This document shows, one piece after another, positions 44,025 through 52,502 of a DNA stretch of 64,000 nt (positions are counted from its first letter, which is position 1; each line of letters begins with the position of its first letter). The DNA is from Pseudoroseicyclus aestuarii (lineage in GTDB: Bacteria > Pseudomonadota > Alphaproteobacteria > Rhodobacterales > Rhodobacteraceae): assembly GCF_003217255.1 (NCBI RefSeq), contig NZ_QJTE01000001.1, positions 744,001 through 808,000 of the forward strand, given 5' to 3'. A program made the translations under genes and the position numbers. The notes beneath the pieces were generated by a model. That model was not told the origin of the DNA, ran no database searches, and saw only the letters and a program-made list of their open reading frames with translations.

Positions 44025-44689
44025 AGGCTGCGGTCCTCGTCTTTCCCGGATCGAACTGCGACCGCGACCTTGCCGTGGCGCTGAAGGGTGCCGGGGCCGA
44101 GGTCGAGATGGTCTGGCACAAGGACACGGCCCTGCCGCGAGGCATCGACCTCGTCGCGGTGCCGGGCGGCTTTTCCTTCGGGGACTACCTGCGCTGCGGC
44201 GCCATCGCCGCCAATTCGCCGGTCATCCGGTCGGTCGTGCAGCACGCGCAGCGCGGCGGCTACGTTCTGGGCGTCTGCAACGGCTTTCAGGTGCTGACCG
44301 AAAGCGGGCTGCTTCCCGGCGCGCTTATGCGCAACGCCGGGCTGCGCTTCGTCTGCCGCGAGGCCGCCCTGCGGACCGAGACCTCTGACAGCGCCTTCAC
44401 CCGCGCCTATACCGCCGGCGCCGCGCTGCGCCTGCCGGTCGCGCATCACGACGGCAACTATGTCGCCGACAGCGAGACGCTGACGCGACTGGCCGCCGAG
44501 GACCGCGTCGCCTTCACCTATGCCGAGCCGGTCAACGGCTCGATGAACGACATCGCCGGTATCCTGAGCGAGAACCGCCGCGTGCTGGGCATGATGCCGC
44601 ATCCCGAGCGGGCGGTGGATCCGGTGCAGGGCGGCGTGCACGGGCAGGCCCTGTTCCGCGGCCTCACCGCGGCCTTCGAGGCTGCCTGA
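44021..44689 (+). CDS. purQ: Phosphoribosylformylglycinamidine synthase subunit PurQ
   Basis: 222 residues, class I glutamine amidotransferase. The nucleophile Cys is in GVCNGFQVL; the His-Glu pair is in MPHPERA. The N-terminal [13 protein letters not shown] is typical. It supplies ammonia to PurL through PurS. It starts at GTG inside the purS stop and ends the purC-S-Q cluster. A CCGCGG-CTGG-CCGCGG element directly after the stop may be a weak hairpin. Confidence 0.97.
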   Translation: MKAAVLVFPGSNCDRDLAVALKGAGAEVEMVWHKDTALPRGIDLVAVPGGFSFGDYLRCGAIAANSPVIRSVVQHAQRGGYVLGVCNGFQVLTESGLLPGALMRNAGLRFVCREAALRTETSDSAFTRAYTAGAALRLPVAHHDGNYVADSETLTRLAAEDRVAFTYAEPVNGSMNDIAGILSENRRVLGMMPHPERAVDPVQGGVHGQALFRGLTAAFEAA

Positions 44690-44779
44690 CCGCGGCTGGC
44701 CGCGGGATCCCGCGCGCGCAGGGCGGGTGAGGCGCGGCGCGCTTGCCCCGCGCCCCGGCGCAGAGGTACTCTAGCCGCC

Positions 44780-46540
44780 ATGACGAGGTCACCCGATGCC
44801 CCGAAGCGCGACAGGCGCCGGTCCAGGCCGCTTTGGCCGCGGCTGTCGCTGGTGCTCTTCTGCCTCGTCGCGCTGGCTGTCGTTTGGGCCACCAATGTCT
44901 GGCTGACCCAGCGCTTTACCGAGAGCACGCGCAACCGGGCCGAGGTGCGGCTGACGCTTTACGTCGGCAACCTGATGGCCGAGCTGCAGCGAAACTCCAT
45001 CGTACCGCAGCTTCTGGCCCGCGACGCGGAGCTGATCGGGGCGCTCAGCTCGAACGATTACTCCCGCTCGACCGCGCGGCTGCTGTCCTTCGTCGACGAG
45101 ATCGGCGCCGCCTCCCTCATGCTCTATGACCGCGAGGGGCGCATCGTCGCCGCCACCGACCGTGAGCGGCTGGGCGAGACGCATCGCCGTGCGCCCTATT
45201 TCAGCGAGGCGATCGGATCGAACGCCACCGTCTTCACCAGCTTCCGGCGCGAGGGCGGGGCCTATGCCTTTCTCTATTCCCGCCGGATCGAGAGCCAGGG
45301 CAACACGCTGGGCGTGATCTCGGTCGAGGTCGATCTGGCCAAGCTTGAGCGAAGCTGGGCGGGCACCACCGATGCGGTGATCGTGACGGATGCCGAAGGC
45401 GAGGTGATCCTTTCGACCGAGCCGCGCTGGCGGGGCTTCCCCGAGGCCGATGCCCTGCGCCGGCAATCGGCGCCCGGCGCCATCGAGCGGGCGCTGCGTG
45501 TCACGCAGGATTGGGCCGCGCTGCCGATCGACGCCTACCTCAGCGGCGAGGCCGTGCTGCGCCGCGAGATGCGGGTGCCGTTCCAGGGCTGGACGATGAT
45601 CGGCTACACCGCCTATTCCAGCGTGCGCGAGAAGGTGAACGGCGTTCTGGCGCTGGAGATCATGGGCTTCGCCATCCTGCTGGCCGGCGCCTTCTGGCTG
45701 TCCTCGCGCAAAAGCGCGATGCGGCTGGTCCTCGTACGGCGTGAAAGCGACCAGCTGCGGCAGCTGAACATGCGCCTGCAACGCGAGATCGCGCAGCGCC
45801 AGAAGGTCGAGCGCAACCTCGAAAGCGCAGAGCAGACCATCGCGCAATCGAGCAAGCTGGCCGTGCTGGGCGAGATGTCGGCCGCCGTCAGCCACGAGCT
45901 GAACCAGCCGCTGGCGGCGATGAAGACCTACCTCGCCGGGGCGCGCCTGCTGCTGCAGCGCCGCCGCCACGACGAGGCGCTGTCGAGCTTCCAGCGGATC
46001 GATGACCTGATCGACCGCATGGGCGCGATCACCCGCCAGCTGAAAAGCTACGCCCGCAAGGGGCAGGAGGCCTATGCCCCGCTCGACGTGCGCAGCGCCG
46101 TCTCTTCCGCGCTTGCGATGATGGAGCCGCAGCTCAAGACCCGCTCCGTCGGGATCGAGCGGTCGCTGCCGCCCGAGCCGGTGATGATCCTCGGCGACAG
46201 GCTGCGCCTCGAGCAGGTGATCATCAACCTGCTGCGCAACGCGCTCGACGCCACCAAGGAGCAGGCCGATCCGGTCATCGGCATCGAGCTGACGGCCGGC
46301 GAACGCATGGTCTTGACGATTCGTGATAACGGCCCGGGCATCGAGGATCTGGATGCTCTCTTCGAGCCGTTCTACACCACCAAACAACCCGGCGACGGCG
46401 TCGGTCTCGGCCTAGCGATCTCTTCCGGCATCGTGACCGACCTGGGCGGGCGCCTTACGGCGCGCAACGCCCGGGCCGGCGGCGCGATCTTCGAGGTCGA
46501 ACTGCCGCTGATCGAGCAGCATGCCGCCGCCGCAGAATAA
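44780..46540 (+). CDS. dctB: DctB-type sensor histidine kinase
   Basis: 586 residues. Membrane helices lie near residues 21-43 and 288-308 and enclose a periplasmic sensor of about 240 residues that fits a double Cache/PAS fold, as in DctB. A coiled-coil link (about 320-355) leads to the kinase: His372 in AAVSHELNQPLAAM, NLLRNALDA, DNGPG and GVGLGLAIS. DctB usually senses C4-dicarboxylates, but no transporter gene is adjacent, so the ligand is open. It pairs with the response regulator 12 bases downstream. Confidence 0.9.
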   Translation: MTRSPDAPKRDRRRSRPLWPRLSLVLFCLVALAVVWATNVWLTQRFTESTRNRAEVRLTLYVGNLMAELQRNSIVPQLLARDAELIGALSSNDYSRSTARLLSFVDEIGAASLMLYDREGRIVAATDRERLGETHRRAPYFSEAIGSNATVFTSFRREGGAYAFLYSRRIESQGNTLGVISVEVDLAKLERSWAGTTDAVIVTDAEGEVILSTEPRWRGFPEADALRRQSAPGAIERALRVTQDWAALPIDAYLSGEAVLRREMRVPFQGWTMIGYTAYSSVREKVNGVLALEIMGFAILLAGAFWLSSRKSAMRLVLVRRESDQLRQLNMRLQREIAQRQKVERNLESAEQTIAQSSKLAVLGEMSAAVSHELNQPLAAMKTYLAGARLLLQRRRHDEALSSFQRIDDLIDRMGAITRQLKSYARKGQEAYAPLDVRSAVSSALAMMEPQLKTRSVGIERSLPPEPVMILGDRLRLEQVIINLLRNALDATKEQADPVIGIELTAGERMVLTIRDNGPGIEDLDALFEPFYTTKQPGDGVGLGLAISSGIVTDLGGRLTARNARAGGAIFEVELPLIEQHAAAAE

Positions 46541-46552
46541 CAAGGAGAGGCC

Positions 46553-47887
46553 ATGAGCAAGGCGATGAAGGTCGCGATCGTCGACGACGAGAGGGACATG
46601 CGGCAGTCCGTCAGCCAGTGGCTGTCGCTGTCGGGGTTCGACACGGAAACCTATGCCAGCGCGGAAGAGGCGCTCAAAGCGCTTGGCCCCGATTACCCGG
46701 GCATCGTCGTCTCGGACATCAAGATGCCGGGCATGGACGGCATGCAACTGCTCAAGCGGCTGAAAAGCGTGGATTCCACGCTGCCGGTCATCATGATCAC
46801 CGGGCACGGCGACGTGCCCATGGCGGTCGAGGCGATGCGCGTCGGCGCTTTCGATTTCCTTGAAAAGCCCTTCAATCCCGACCGGATGACGGAGCTTGCC
46901 AAGAAGGCGACGCAGGCCCGCCGCCTACAGCTGGACAACCGCGCCCTGCGCAAGGAGCTGTCGGACGGCAGCGCCCTGATGAGCAAGCTGATCGGCACCT
47001 CGCCGGTGATGGAGCGTCTGAAGGAGGATATCCTCGATCTGGGCCAGGCCGACGGCCATGTCCTGATCGAGGGCGAGACCGGGACCGGCAAGACCCTCGT
47101 CGCGCACGCCCTTCATGCCGTCGGCAGCCGCGCGGCGAAGAAGTTCGTCCTGCTCAGCTGCGCCGCGTACGACGACGAGCGGCTGGCGCTGCGCCTCTTC
47201 GGCCCCGCCGGGGAAGGCGATCCGCTGCCCGCGCTGGAAGAGGCGCGCGGCGGCACGCTGGTGCTCGAGGACATCGAATCGCTTAGCCAGGGCCTGCAGG
47301 CGCGGCTTCTGACGGCGATCAACGAGCAGGGCACCCCGTCCGAGACGCGGATCGTCGCGATCTGCAACCTTCAGGACGAGGGCAAGACCTGCCAGGACGT
47401 GATGCGGCAGGACCTTTATTACCGCCTCGCGGCGCTGAAGATCGTCGTGCCGCCGCTGCGCCAGCGCGGCGAGGATATCCTGACCCTCTTCACCCGCCTC
47501 AGCGATCAATACGCGGATGAATACGGCTGCGACGCGCCCGAGCTTTCGGCGCAGGAGGCGGCGCAGCTTCTGCAGGCGCCCTGGCCGGGCAACGTGCGCC
47601 AGCTGAACAACGTCGCCGAGCGGGCGGTGCTGCAGAACCGCCGCGGCTCGGGCTCCATCGCCTCCCTGCTGATGACAGGCGAGGGGGAGCAGACGGAGCA
47701 GGCGATGACCACCGAGGGCAAGCCGCTCAAGGAGTTCGTCGAGGCCTTCGAGCGTATGCTCATCGACAATACCATGCGCCGCCACAAGGGCAGCATCGTC
47801 GCCGTCATGGACGAGCTGTGCCTGCCGCGCCGGACGCTGAACGAAAAGATGGCGAAATACGCCCTCCAGCGCTCTGACTACCTGTAA
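46553..47887 (+). CDS. DctD-type response regulator lacking the sigma-54 GAFTGA loop
   Basis: 444 residues, NtrC-like order. The receiver has Asp55 in VVSDIKMPGMDG with the Thr and Lys switch residues. The AAA+ domain has Walker A GETGTGKT (174-181), the DLYYRLAALKI arginine region and PWPGNVRQL. The FIS-type HTH is at the end. The GAFTGA loop expected after LFG (near 214-222) is missing: LFGPAGEGDP runs straight on. Walker B reads LVLEDI rather than LFLDEI. It should not drive sigma-54 RNA polymerase. It may act on sigma-70 promoters or repress. Confidence 0.9.
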   Translation: MSKAMKVAIVDDERDMRQSVSQWLSLSGFDTETYASAEEALKALGPDYPGIVVSDIKMPGMDGMQLLKRLKSVDSTLPVIMITGHGDVPMAVEAMRVGAFDFLEKPFNPDRMTELAKKATQARRLQLDNRALRKELSDGSALMSKLIGTSPVMERLKEDILDLGQADGHVLIEGETGTGKTLVAHALHAVGSRAAKKFVLLSCAAYDDERLALRLFGPAGEGDPLPALEEARGGTLVLEDIESLSQGLQARLLTAINEQGTPSETRIVAICNLQDEGKTCQDVMRQDLYYRLAALKIVVPPLRQRGEDILTLFTRLSDQYADEYGCDAPELSAQEAAQLLQAPWPGNVRQLNNVAERAVLQNRRGSGSIASLLMTGEGEQTEQAMTTEGKPLKEFVEAFERMLIDNTMRRHKGSIVAVMDELCLPRRTLNEKMAKYALQRSDYL

Positions 47888-47896
47888 CGGCCCAGA

Positions 47897-47926
47897 CGGG
47901 GGCGGCGGCGCCGGGCCGCGCCCCCG
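47897..47926 (+). terminator. GC-rich hairpin after the DctD-like gene
   Basis: CGGGGGCG (47897-47904) pairs with CGCCCCCG (47919-47926), enclosing a further GC-rich segment. It begins 10 bases after the stop. No T-run follows, so it is terminator-like but not canonical. Confidence 0.45.
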
Positions 47927-47972
47927 CGGGCCAAGGATTGCAAGGCCAGTGCAGGCGCCTCTGCATTGGTCA

Positions 47973-48002
47973 TTGTAACACCCCTTCAACTGTCGTTATG
48001 TA
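47973..48002 (+). promoter_or_regulatory. Candidate promoter of rne
   Basis: TTGTAA (47973-47978), an 18-base spacer and TATGTA (47997-48002). The first hexamer matches 4 of 6 consensus bases, the second 3 of 6. A start near 48009 would give an rne leader of about 330 bases, a length known for RNase E mRNAs. The match is modest. Confidence 0.35.
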
Positions 48003-48008
48003 GGCAGT

Positions 48009-48339
48009 ACCGGGAAGGCGCCGCCAGACGACGCCGCCCGACGGATTTTCCGCCCGACTGGACCCCCAGACGAGACGGACGACACCGGCCCCAGAGACGT
48101 CAGCGTCCGGTGGGCCCGGAACAACCCTGCCAGTGGCCCTGCGTCGCGGCAGGTCATCAATCGGCGGAGATGCTCCGCCAGGGAAGAACCGCGATGCAAC
48201 GCGTGCGACTTACAGGCGACCGAGGTGAGGCCCCAAGGGGCCCCGGCGGCGCTGGCACGGGTATCGCCTCAATCAGACACGCCGGGATGACGCGGCCCCT
48301 TTCGGGGGCGCCGCCGTGCCTGTCGTGCGATCGGATACA
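48009..48339 (+). promoter_or_regulatory. Long structured 5' leader of rne
   Basis: No gene with codon bias lies here. Several hairpins do: GGCGGAG-ATG-CTCCGCC at 48163-48179, GGCCCC-AA-GGGGCC near 48231-48250, and a GC-rich stem around CCCCTTTCGGGGG near 48295-48308. In E. coli the long rne leader binds RNase E and lets the enzyme control its own mRNA; the same is inferred here. Confidence 0.45.
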
Positions 48340-50787
48340 ATGGCAAAGAAAATGCTCATCGATGCCACCCACGCGGAAGAGACCCGCGTCGTGGTGGTCG
48401 ACGGAAACAAGGTCGAGGAATTCGATTTTGAAAGCGCGGCGAAGCGTCAGCTCGCCGGCAACATCTACCTCGCGAAGGTAACGCGGGTCGAGCCGTCGCT
48501 GCAGGCGGCCTTCGTCGATTACGGCGGCAACCGGCACGGCTTCCTCGCCTTCGCCGAGATCCACCCCGACTACTACCAGATCCCCGTGGCCGACCGCGAG
48601 GCGCTGCTCGAGGAAGAGCGCGCCTATGCCGAGAGCCTCCACGAGGAGGACGAGGAAAAGGACGCCAAGCCGCGTCGCCGGTCGCGCGCGGCCAAGACGG
48701 CCGATGACGCCATCGCCCGCGACGAGGGTGAAGAGCCCGCTGGCATGGAGACCCTCGGCGACGACGACGACACCGAGGACGACGACATCGAATCCGTCGC
48801 CGACGAGGACGAGAGCGACGAGGTCCGTCCCGCCGCCCGCAAGGCCCGTCCGCGCCGCTACAAGATCCAGGAGGTCGTCAAGGTCCGGCAGATCATGCTG
48901 GTCCAGGTCGTCAAGGAAGAGCGCGGCAACAAGGGCGCGGCGCTGACCACCTACCTTTCGCTAGCCGGCCGCTACTGCGTCCTGATGCCGAACACCGCCC
49001 GTGGCGGCGGCATCAGCCGCAAGATCACCAATGCCGCCGATCGCAAGAAGCTCAAGGAAATCGCCGGCAGCCTCGAGGTGCCGAAGGGCGCCGGGCTGAT
49101 CGTGCGCACCGCCGGATCGCAGCGGACCAAGTCCGAGATCAAGCGTGACTACGAGTTCCTTCAGCGCCAGTGGGAGCAGATCCGCGCCACCACGCTGGAA
49201 TCCATCGCGCCGGTGCTGATCTACGAGGAGGGGGACCTGATCAAGCGCTCGATCCGCGACCTCTACAGCCGCGAGATCGACGAGGTCATCGTCGAGGGGG
49301 CCCAGGGCTACCGCACGGCCAAGGACTTCATGAAGATGATCGTCCCCAGCCATGCCCGCAACGTGAAGCCCTATGCCGATCCGATGCCGCTTTTCGCGCG
49401 GCACCAGGTCGAAAGCACGCTGACCGGCATGTTCAACCCGGTCGTGCAGCTGCCCTCCGGCGGCTACATCGTGATCGGCATCACCGAGGCGCTGGTCGCC
49501 GTCGACGTGAACTCCGGCCGGGCGACGAAAGAAGGCTCGATCGAGCAGACCGCGCTCAAGACCAACCTTGAGGCCGCCGAAGAGGTGGCCCGCCAGATGC
49601 GCCTGCGCGATCTCGCCGGTCTGGTCGTCATCGACTTCATCGACATGGACGAGCGCAAGAACAACGCCGCCGTCGAGAAGCGGATGAAGGACAAGCTGAA
49701 GTCCGACCGCGCGCGCATCCAGGTTGGCCGCATCTCGGGCTTCGGCCTGATGGAGCTCAGCCGTCAGCGCCTGCGGCCCGGCATGCTCGAGGCGACGACG
49801 CAGCCCTGCGCCCATTGCCACGGCACCGGCCTGATCCGCTCGGACGAGAACGTCGCGCTCGGCATCCTGCGCAGCCTCGAGGAAGAGGGCACGCGCGGGC
49901 GGTCGAAGGAAGTTCTGCTGAAGGTGCCCTATGGCGTCCTGAACTTCCTCATCAACTACAAGCGCGAGCATATCGCCGCGATCGAGCAGCGCTACGACAT
50001 GGCGGTGCGGCTGGAAGGCGACGGTGCGCTGATCGCGCCCGACTTCTCGATCGAGAAGTTCAAGACCGCGACGCGCGTGCTGCCCGAGCTGGTGCCGGCG
50101 ATGGAGCTGGCCCAGGCGATCCCGGGCGAGGACGACAACCTGCCCTACGACGAGCCCGAGGAAGAGGAAGAGGCGCCGGAACCCGCGCAGGAGGCTGCCT
50201 CCGAGGCGCGCTCCGGCGGCGAGGACTCCTCTGACGACAGCGACGAGGACGGCAAGCCGAAGAAGAAGCGTCGTCGGCGTCGGCGTCGGCGGGGCGGCAA
50301 CGGTGAGAACGGCGACAACGGCGAGTCCGGGGATCAGTCCTCCGACGACGACGGCGACGATGCCGCCGCGCAGGAGGCCTCCGAGCCTGCCGCGCAGACC
50401 GAGGCCCCGGCCACGGATGAGGGCGAGCAGCCCGCGAAGAAGCCGCGCCGCAGCCGGTCGCGCCGCCGCAAGGCCGATCCGGCCCCCGAGGCCGCAGAGG
50501 CCCCCGCGGAGCAGCCGGGCGAGGCCGAGGCCGCACCCGAGGCCGCCGTGCCGAACACGCCGCTGCCCTCGACCGAGCAGCCCGAGCCGGCTGCCGCTGA
50601 GGCAGAGATGCCCGGCCCGCTCTCCGGCCCCGAGCCGGTGGTGACGGAGACCGCCGCGGCGGAAGAGCCCGCGCCGGAGCCGGCAGCCGCCGAGCCCGCG
50701 CCGGCAGCCGCCGAAGAGGCCGCCCCGGCCGAAGAGAAAAAGCCCGCGCGCCCGAAGCGGCGTGGCTGGTGGGCCCTCGGCCGCTGA
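48340..50787 (+). CDS. rne: Ribonuclease E
   Basis: 815 residues from the ATG at 48340. The N-terminal S1 domain (about 36-220) is split by a highly acidic insert (about 97-165, runs of Asp/Glu). The DNase I-like region has VAVDVNSG and VVIDFIDMD with the metal Asp residues. The zinc-link is the CAHCHGTG segment. The C-terminal 270 residues are low-complexity, with an Arg-rich RNA-binding block near 650-660, an Ala/Pro/Glu-rich tail, and an ending RGWWALGR. It is the core of the degradosome and processes rRNA and mRNA. No clear SD precedes the ATG. Confidence 0.97.
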   Translation: MAKKMLIDATHAEETRVVVVDGNKVEEFDFESAAKRQLAGNIYLAKVTRVEPSLQAAFVDYGGNRHGFLAFAEIHPDYYQIPVADREALLEEERAYAESLHEEDEEKDAKPRRRSRAAKTADDAIARDEGEEPAGMETLGDDDDTEDDDIESVADEDESDEVRPAARKARPRRYKIQEVVKVRQIMLVQVVKEERGNKGAALTTYLSLAGRYCVLMPNTARGGGISRKITNAADRKKLKEIAGSLEVPKGAGLIVRTAGSQRTKSEIKRDYEFLQRQWEQIRATTLESIAPVLIYEEGDLIKRSIRDLYSREIDEVIVEGAQGYRTAKDFMKMIVPSHARNVKPYADPMPLFARHQVESTLTGMFNPVVQLPSGGYIVIGITEALVAVDVNSGRATKEGSIEQTALKTNLEAAEEVARQMRLRDLAGLVVIDFIDMDERKNNAAVEKRMKDKLKSDRARIQVGRISGFGLMELSRQRLRPGMLEATTQPCAHCHGTGLIRSDENVALGILRSLEEEGTRGRSKEVLLKVPYGVLNFLINYKREHIAAIEQRYDMAVRLEGDGALIAPDFSIEKFKTATRVLPELVPAMELAQAIPGEDDNLPYDEPEEEEEAPEPAQEAASEARSGGEDSSDDSDEDGKPKKKRRRRRRRRGGNGENGDNGESGDQSSDDDGDDAAAQEASEPAAQTEAPATDEGEQPAKKPRRSRSRRRKADPAPEAAEAPAEQPGEAEAAPEAAVPNTPLPSTEQPEPAAAEAEMPGPLSGPEPVVTETAAAEEPAPEPAAAEPAPAAAEEAAPAEEKKPARPKRRGWWALGR

Positions 50788-50809
50788 GGCCAGGCGCGCT
50801 TTCGACCTT

Positions 50810-50837
50810 GAACGGGCGGCCCTAGGGCCGCCCGTTC
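50810..50837. terminator. Perfect palindromic terminator-like hairpin, rne / tusA
   Basis: GAACGGGCGGCCC (50810-50822) and GGGCCGCCCGTTC (50825-50837) around TA: a 13-bp perfect stem. It lies 22 bases after rne and contains the tusA stop codon (50822-50824) at its centre. It can serve both convergent transcripts; no long T-run. Confidence 0.65.
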
Positions 50838-51061
50838 TGCTTTCGGATCAGGTGAACCTGGCTGCCGCCCTCGTCGCTGGCGCCAAGGTAGTCGTGACCG
50901 GCCTCGGCGCAAAAATGCGGCATGTCGATCAGCGCCACCGGATCGTCGGCCAGCACCCGCAGCACCGCGCCTGGCGGCATCGCCCGCAGCCGCTTCTGCG
51001 CCCGCAGCACCGGCAGGGGGCAGCGCATCCCGCGTGTGTCGATCTCTTCCGGTGTCGTCAT
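50822..51061 (-). CDS. TusA/SirA-family sulfur-carrier protein
   Basis: 79 residues with the TusA signature CPLP: DTRGMRCPLPVLRAQKRLRAMPPG. The Cys is the sulfur or persulfide-carrying residue. True TusA serves tRNA 2-thiouridylation; many paralogues serve other sulfur traffic. It starts at an ATG overlapping the cupin stop (ATGA). Its stop codon lies in the centre of a 28-base palindrome. Confidence 0.9.
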   Translation of the reverse strand: MTTPEEIDTRGMRCPLPVLRAQKRLRAMPPGAVLRVLADDPVALIDMPHFCAEAGHDYLGASDEGGSQVHLIRKQNGRP

Positions 51062-51498
51062 GCGCGGGGGATGTCGAAACCGGCCGGGGCCAGTTCGAAG
51101 CCGTCGAAGGTGAAGCCCGGGCTGACGGTGCAGGAGACGAGGGTCCAGGCCCCCGTGCTGCGCGCGGATTGCCAGGCCCGGGGCGGCACGATGCGTTGCG
51201 GCAGCGCGCCGCCTGCGATGTCGGGCCCGAGAGGCAGGTCCTCCGCCGGGCCGTCCTCTGTCGCGGCCAGTGACAGGATCAGCGGCGCGCCGGCGTGGTA
51301 GTGCCAGATCTCGGTCGCATCGACGCGGTGCCAATGGCTCCGCTCGCCCTCTGCCAGCAGGAAGAGGATTGCGGTGCCGGAGGGACGCTGGCCCTCTGCG
51401 GCCTCGGCCTTCCAGGTCTGGCGGTAATGCCCGCCCTCGGGATGCGGCGCGAGGTCGAGGCGGTGGATGATGTCTTCAGCGGTCAGGGTCTGTGTCAT
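51058..51498 (-). CDS. Cupin DUF985 family protein
   Basis: 146 residues. A cupin barrel is visible: APHPEGGHYRQTW, ERSHWHRVDATEIWHYHAG (metal-type His cluster), WTLVSCTVSPGFTFDGFEL. DUF985 proteins have no settled function, with sugar epimerase-like roles suggested. It is in the middle of chpT-cupin-tusA: 41 bases after chpT, and overlapping tusA by 4. Confidence 0.9.
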   Translation of the reverse strand: MTQTLTAEDIIHRLDLAPHPEGGHYRQTWKAEAAEGQRPSGTAILFLLAEGERSHWHRVDATEIWHYHAGAPLILSLAATEDGPAEDLPLGPDIAGGALPQRIVPPRAWQSARSTGAWTLVSCTVSPGFTFDGFELAPAGFDIPRA

Positions 51499-51539
51499 GC
51501 ATCCCGGTCTAGCGCAGGCAGGCCCCGCCGGACCAGCGG

Positions 51540-52157
51540 TCAGAAGCGCGCCGTCAGCGCCGTCTCGTTCGCCTCGATCCGCAGCCTGCGGCCAAGCTGG
51601 GACAAGACCTGCGGCAGCAACAGGAAGTGGACATGGGACGGGGGGAGCCCATCCGCCGGGCGCGGCGGGGCTGTCAACCTGTCCCAGAGCGCGGGGTCCC
51701 GGTTCAGCCGCTTGGCGGTGACCTCGATGGTCCAGGTGTCGCCATTCTCGACCTTGATGGTGCCGCCAGCGGTCATCGCTGTCTCGCAGCACTGCATCAG
51801 CAGGAAAACGGCGCGCAGATCGGCGCGGTGATGCGCCGCCTCACTGCGCCAGTCGTACTGGATGCGGCTGCCGCGCTGCAGCTCTTCGAGCAGGGTCCGT
51901 ATCTCCCGGCTGGCGATGCTCTGCCCTTCGCCCGGCGCGCCGAAGGCGATGCGGAAGAAGCGGATGCGCGCCATGGCGGCGGCGACGCTTTCGCTGACCA
52001 GCGCCAGCTCCGGCGAGGAGCCGGCCTGCAGGCCCAGAAGCTCGGCCCCGCCGGCGATGGCGCTGAGCGGATTGACAAGATCGTGGCAGATGCGCGAGCA
52101 GGCAAGGGCGACCGGGTCGAGCGTGTCATCGGCCAGCTCCTTCACCCCCTGGCTCAC
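51540..52157 (-). CDS. chpT: Histidine phosphotransferase ChpT
   Basis: 205 residues from the GTG at 52157; a GTG at 52145 is possible. The helical hairpin holds the phosphorylated His in CSRICHDLVNPLSAI, and the C-terminal part has the degenerate kinase-like fold (RADLRAVFLLMQCCETAM ... TIEVTAKR) typical of ChpT. It relays phosphate from CckA to CtrA and CpdR, controlling motility, gene transfer agent and cell-cycle functions in alphaproteobacteria. A CtrA-type box is present at 8.1 kb. Divergent from DUF3553 with only 9 bases between. Confidence 0.88.
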   Translation of the reverse strand: MSQGVKELADDTLDPVALACSRICHDLVNPLSAIAGGAELLGLQAGSSPELALVSESVAAAMARIRFFRIAFGAPGEGQSIASREIRTLLEELQRGSRIQYDWRSEAAHHRADLRAVFLLMQCCETAMTAGGTIKVENGDTWTIEVTAKRLNRDPALWDRLTAPPRPADGLPPSHVHFLLLPQVLSQLGRRLRIEANETALTARF

Positions 52158-52166
52158 GAGGCGACC

Positions 52167-52364
52167 ATGAGCGACGAGACGCGGCACCTGGGCACGAATG
52201 CGATCCTGTCGCCCGGCATGATCGTCCGGCATCCCGATCGCCCGGACTGGGGCGACGGGCAGGTGCAATCGATGATCGGCGGAAGGATCACGGTGAATTT
52301 CCGGGATGAGGGCAAGGTGACGATCGACAGTTCCCGTGTCGCTTTGATCATCCTGTCCACCTGA
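52167..52364 (+). CDS. DUF3553 small protein
   Basis: 65 residues, ATG at 52167 with GAGG 5 bases upstream. The core GMIVRHPDRPDWGDGQVQS and GGRITVNFRDEGKVTID is a small beta-barrel (SH3/UvrD-tail-like) seen in DUF3553. That fold often binds nucleic acid or polymerase, but function here is unknown. It starts 9 bases from chpT on the other strand, so each promoter must overlap the other gene's start. Confidence 0.85.
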   Translation: MSDETRHLGTNAILSPGMIVRHPDRPDWGDGQVQSMIGGRITVNFRDEGKVTIDSSRVALIILST

Positions 52365-52502
52365 TCCTTAACAATTGGTTATGGTCGCGCGGATACAACC
52401 CAGGGTAGCGGCGGGGGCACGCCTGTCAATGCCGGCCCTGTTGCCATCGCACCGGGCCGGTCCTAGGAGGGCGGCACCCCGTTCCTGCCGAAGACGAGGC
52501 CG

